Positions 5,805-9,290 of a stretch of 9,290 bases of DNA are shown here, piece after piece. The translations under genes were made by a program, and so were the position numbers. Source of the DNA: Bordetella parapertussis (GTDB lineage: Bacteria > Pseudomonadota > Gammaproteobacteria > Burkholderiales > Burkholderiaceae_C); the NCBI GenBank assembly GCA_943328885.2, contig CALQBT020000073.1:1-9290 (forward strand), read 5' to 3'. Each line of letters begins with the position of its first letter. The stretch's first letter is position 1. The notes beneath the pieces are model-generated. The model was not told where the DNA came from. It saw only the letters and a program-made list of their open reading frames with translations, and did not search any database.

Positions 5805-6773
5805 ATGCGTTCCTACGCGCCCCGCTTGAGCCGACGCAGGCTGCTGGCAGCGTCGCTTGCCGCGCTGCCTCTGCAAGACGCCTTTGCCCAGGCGGCCGCC
5901 CGGCTCATCGTGCCGGCCGCTGCGGGCGGCACGACCGACTTGCTGTCGCGCCTGTACGCGCAATGGCTCTCCGAAGAATGGGGTCGCCCGGTGGTGGCCG
6001 ACAACCGGCCAGGCGCTGGCGGCGTGATCGGCTCGCAGTTGGTGGCAAAGGCTGCTCCAGACGGCAACACGCTGATGCTGGCCGCCCCGAGCCATGTGAC
6101 CAACTCCGGCATGATGGACAACGTCCCTTACGATCCCCTGAAGGACTTCACGCCCATTGCCAAGCTCCTGACCTTCGGCTCGGTCGTGGTGGTTCACCCA
6201 TCGGTGCCAGCGCAGGACCTCCGGCAGTTCCTGGCCCATGCCAAGGCCAACCCCGGCAAGCTGATCTGGGCGCTCGGCGCCACAGGTACTTCACAGCATC
6301 TGGCGGGCGTGCTGCTGGCCAGAGAAGCTGGCGTGAGTTGGACCACCGTGCCTTACAAGGGTGGTGGCCCGGCCATGAATGACCTTTTGGGGGGGCACGT
6401 GAGCTTCATGATCGAGAGCATACCCACCGCCGCGCCGCACATCACGTCGGGGCGCGTCCGCGCGCTGGGCGTGACCGGTGCAAAGCGCTCGACCGGCCTG
6501 CCGAATGTACCCACCATTGCCGAGGCCGGTATTCCCGGCTTTCACGTGGAAGCTTGGTTCGCGCTGATGGGACCCGCGGGCCTGCCGCCGGAGTTCGTGC
6601 AGGCCACCTACCAGCGCCTGCAGAAGATCATGGCGCAGCCTGCGGTGAACGAAAGGTTGCAGAGTTTGGGGGCCGTACCTGATCTGCGAAACCCGCTGGA
6701 AACGCGCGCTTTTGTTGAGGCAGAGTCCAGGCACTGGCTGCCCATCATCAAGGAAGCTGGCATCAAGGTTTGA
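5805..6773 (+). CDS. Bug (TctC-type) periplasmic solute receptor
   Basis: A 322-residue secreted binding protein of the Bug family, which captures carboxylates or other small acids in the periplasm, usually for tripartite (TctABC-like) uptake. The signal peptide carries SRRRLL at 9-14, resembling a twin-arginine motif, and ends near DAFAQA (25-30). The mature part starts at once with RLIVPAAAGGTTDLLSRL (33-50), without the usual YP.KPI lead-in. GRPVVADNRPGAGGVIGSQLV (60-80), AAPDGNTL (83-90) and a central VPYKGGGPAMNDLLGGHVSF are family motifs. ATG 5805 follows AAGGAGA (5794-5800) by 4 bp. Operator-like copy 4 is 34 bp upstream. No TctA or TctB gene is in the window, so it is an orphan receptor that must share a permease encoded elsewhere. 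The ligand is presumably the acid degraded here (inference). Confidence 0.95.
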   Translation: MRSYAPRLSRRRLLAASLAALPLQDAFAQAAARLIVPAAAGGTTDLLSRLYAQWLSEEWGRPVVADNRPGAGGVIGSQLVAKAAPDGNTLMLAAPSHVTNSGMMDNVPYDPLKDFTPIAKLLTFGSVVVVHPSVPAQDLRQFLAHAKANPGKLIWALGATGTSQHLAGVLLAREAGVSWTTVPYKGGGPAMNDLLGGHVSFMIESIPTAAPHITSGRVRALGVTGAKRSTGLPNVPTIAEAGIPGFHVEAWFALMGPAGLPPEFVQATYQRLQKIMAQPAVNERLQSLGAVPDLRNPLETRAFVEAESRHWLPIIKEAGIKV

Positions 6774-6794
6774 ATAGATGCTGCCGGGAGACAG

Positions 6795-6812
6795 CTGCGC
6801 TGGTCAGCGCAG
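6795..6812 (+). terminator. Perfect 7-bp hairpin after the first Bug gene
   Basis: CTGCGCT (6795-6801) and AGCGCAG (6806-6812) pair perfectly around the tetraloop GGTC, 21 nt after the Bug stop codon. There is no T-run downstream, so it is either a non-canonical terminator or a 3'-end stabilising stem. Confidence 0.4.
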
Positions 6813-6825
6813 GCGGTAGCTCGGC

Positions 6826-6996
6826 ATGCGCCCGCCGCTGACCTCCGCGTCCAGGCCCACCCAAGTGCTCTCGGCCGACTTCGGCGCGTGGCAACCCAGT
6901 GGACGAGTCCTTGCCAATTTCGATGGTGCCGAGCTGTTTTTGCGTGCCCAGACGCAGTTGCCGCCCTACACAGGCCAGGCGCTGCAAGCGGCCTGA
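6826..6996 (+). pseudogene. Possible 3' remnant of an unrecognised gene (56 codons)
   Basis: An ATG at 6826 opens a 56-codon frame to TGA 6994-6996; the frame is closed upstream by TAG at 6817. The second half (VLSADFGAWQPSGRVLANFD, then GAELFLRAQTQLPPYTGQAL) has the composition of a real protein C-terminus, and the third codon positions are rich in G/C. I do not recognise the family. No ribosome binding site is evident before 6826. The best reading is the tail of a gene whose front was lost when this junction formed; a chance frame in GC-rich DNA is the alternative. Confidence 0.3.
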
Positions 6997-7028
6997 CGCC
7001 GCCCAAGAAAGACGATTTCTGGCGACGC

Positions 7029-7097
7029 TTTCAACGCTCAACAGAACTCAGACACCTTCAAAGACCGACTCGACTCGCGAGTAAAAGGGCGTTGAAA
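7029..7097. repeat. 9-bp perfect inverted repeat flanking 51 bp
   Basis: TTTCAACGC (7029-7037) and GCGTTGAAA (7089-7097) are exact reverse complements. The 51 bp between them contain the palindrome ACTCGCGAGT (7073-7082). It could be an RNA structure in the leader of the downstream operon or a remnant of a small mobile element. No transposase and no target-site duplication were found. Confidence 0.3.
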
Positions 7098-7217
7098 ACC
7101 TGTCCTCAGGGTGGGGTTCACGTGAGGGCGACGAGTTGCGGAAATTTTCGTCGGTTCGGACGATGGCCTCGCCCGCATCGCACCGCATCATGCACGGCAA
7201 CACCAATGAGAGACACC

Positions 7218-8488
<1,271 letters not shown>

Positions 8489-8492
<4 letters not shown>

Positions 8493-9290
8493 GCTCAGCT
8501 TTCACGACCATTCGCGCCATCGCCGCCGGGCTGCTGGCTGCCGCCGCCCTGGTGGCCCACGCCGCCGAGTTCCCCATCCCTGGCAAGCCGATCACCTTGG
8601 TGCTGCCTTCCTCGCCGGGCTCGGCCGGCGACCAGGTGCTGCGCATGCTGGCCGACAAGCTCAAGGACGAATGGAAGGTCCCGGTCATCGTGGACTCCAG
8701 GGCCGGCGCCGGCGGCTTCATCGGCTCGCAGTACGTGGCGCGCGCTGCGCCCGACGGGCACACCATGCTGCTGGGCTTCAGCGTGCTGGTGCAGGCTGCG
8801 GCCTTGGGCCAGAAGCCGCCCTTCGACACCGTCACTGATTTCATCCCCGTCGCGCGCCTGAACGACGTGCCGCTGGTGTTGCTGACGGGCGACCTGTCCA
8901 TCGCCAACCTGGCCGACTTCGTGGCCAAGGCCAAAGCCAGCCCGGGCGACTACAACTTCGGCAGCTACGGCGCGGCCACCACCGGCCATGTCTACTCGCA
9001 GCTCATCAACATCAAGCAGGGCATGAACCTGGTGCACGTGCCGTTTCGCGGCACACCGCCGCTCATCACGGCGCTGATCGGCGGCCACGTCAAGAGCGGC
9101 GTGAGCAACCTGGACAGCCTGCCGCATATCAAGGCCGGCAAGCTCAAGGCACTGGCCATCACGGGAACGAGGCGCTCGGCGCTGCTGCCCGACGTACCGA
9201 CCTTCTCCGAGCAGGGCTATAGCGACATCACCTCGGGCGGGCGTTACTGGCTGATGCTGCCTGCGGGCGTGGCGCCCGAGACGGTCGAGA
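8489..9290 (+). CDS. Second Bug (TctC-type) periplasmic solute receptor, 3' end beyond the window
   Basis: ATG 8489 overlaps the acyl-CoA dehydrogenase stop by four bases (ATGA), and the frame stays open to the window end, giving 267 of about 320 expected residues. A clear Sec signal peptide (TTIRAIAAGLLAAAALVAHA, about 6-25) is followed by the mature start AEFPIPGKPITLVLPSSPGS (26-45), then VIVDSRAGAGGFIGSQYVAR (66-85) and AAPDGHTMLL (86-95). HVPFRGTPPLITALIGGHV matches the central family block and LPDVPTFSEQGY the later one. It is clearly a different paralogue from the receptor at 5805: the lead-in before the first strand, the ligand-loop residues (SSPGSAGD against AAAGGTTD) and the signal type differ. 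No strong Shine-Dalgarno is visible, so translation is probably coupled to the upstream gene. The ligand is likely related to the acyl-CoA dehydrogenase's substrate (inference). Confidence 0.93.

Larger units (their letters stand above)
6774..7217. other. Gene-poor junction between the left cluster and the acyl-CoA dehydrogenase
   Basis: A 444-bp stretch without a convincing intact gene. It holds a hairpin after the Bug stop (6795-6812), a 56-codon frame that may be a gene remnant (6826-6996), a 9-bp inverted repeat (7029-7037 with 7089-7097), a perfect 10-bp palindrome ACTCGCGAGT (7073-7082), and a short stem CGACGA/TCGTCG (7129-7134 with 7148-7153). No clear sigma70 promoter was found. Codon use differs on the two sides: 11 of the first 50 amidohydrolase codons end in A/T against 5 of the first 50 acyl-CoA dehydrogenase codons. 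This looks like an old recombination boundary. Confidence 0.5.

Noticed and set aside
6763..7041. Minus-strand 92-codon frame in the junction region.
   Set aside because: Its composition is not protein-like, and it overlaps the hairpin and the more plausible plus-strand remnant.
7029..7097. Intact insertion sequence or MITE.
   Set aside because: No transposase, no flanking direct repeat and only 9-bp ends; kept only as an inverted repeat.
6888..7217. N-terminal extension of the acyl-CoA dehydrogenase back to 6888.
   Set aside because: The 110 extra residues have no family similarity, would span the inverted repeat, and ATG 7218 has a ribosome binding site at the normal distance.

Overview
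The window looks like chromosome (or a large catabolic replicon) of a high-GC betaproteobacterium, most likely Burkholderiales (Comamonadaceae, Alcaligenaceae or Burkholderiaceae). The main clue is two intact and one broken Bug/TctC-type periplasmic solute receptor in 9 kb; this family is hugely expanded in that order. The other genes, a family III CoA-transferase, amidohydrolase-2, LysR regulator, thiolase-like protein with DUF35 partner and acyl-CoA dehydrogenase, are typical of its organic-acid catabolic loci. Genus cannot be read from the sequence.

Layout, left to right. Bases 2-100 are the last 32 codons of an upstream CaiB/BaiF-type CoA-transferase that stops short of the usual family tail. 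A complete CaiB/BaiF CoA-transferase follows (331-1542). Next is a decayed Bug receptor gene (1635-1862) with an internal deletion and a missing C-terminus. A strong sigma70-like promoter (TTGGCC, 17 bp, TATAAT) lies across its broken end and drives a TTG-started amidohydrolase-2 protein (1908-3128). A LysR-type regulator (3112-4089, minus strand) converges on the amidohydrolase with a 17-bp overlap. It diverges from a thiolase-like protein (4153-5328), which overlaps by one base with its DUF35 zinc-ribbon/OB-fold partner (5328-5756). An intact Bug receptor (5805-6773) follows. After a gene-poor 444-bp junction (6774-7217) holding a possible gene remnant and an inverted repeat, a much more GC3-rich pair begins: an acyl-CoA dehydrogenase (7218-8492) overlapping by ATGA with a second Bug receptor (8489 to the window end).

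As a system this reads as a catabolic island for an unidentified carboxylic acid. Bug receptors would capture the acid in the periplasm, the CoA-transferase would activate it to a thioester, and the acyl-CoA dehydrogenase would desaturate it. The thiolase-like/DUF35 pair would make or break a C-C or thioester bond, and the amidohydrolase would hydrolyse or decarboxylate an intermediate. The order of steps and the substrate are inference. No membrane TctA/TctB subunits, ring-cleavage enzymes or oxygenases are in the window.

The most interesting pattern I found is a shared 15-bp, partly symmetric motif (consensus about GGYATTTSTGATATS). It occurs four times, each in an upstream region: before the CoA-transferase, the amidohydrolase, the lysR/thiolase pair and the first Bug gene. 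It is a good candidate for the operator of the local LysR protein and would tie the left-hand genes into one regulon. I saw no copy before the acyl-CoA dehydrogenase, which fits the change in base composition there. I found no CRISPR array, rRNA, convincing tRNA, or intact insertion sequence.
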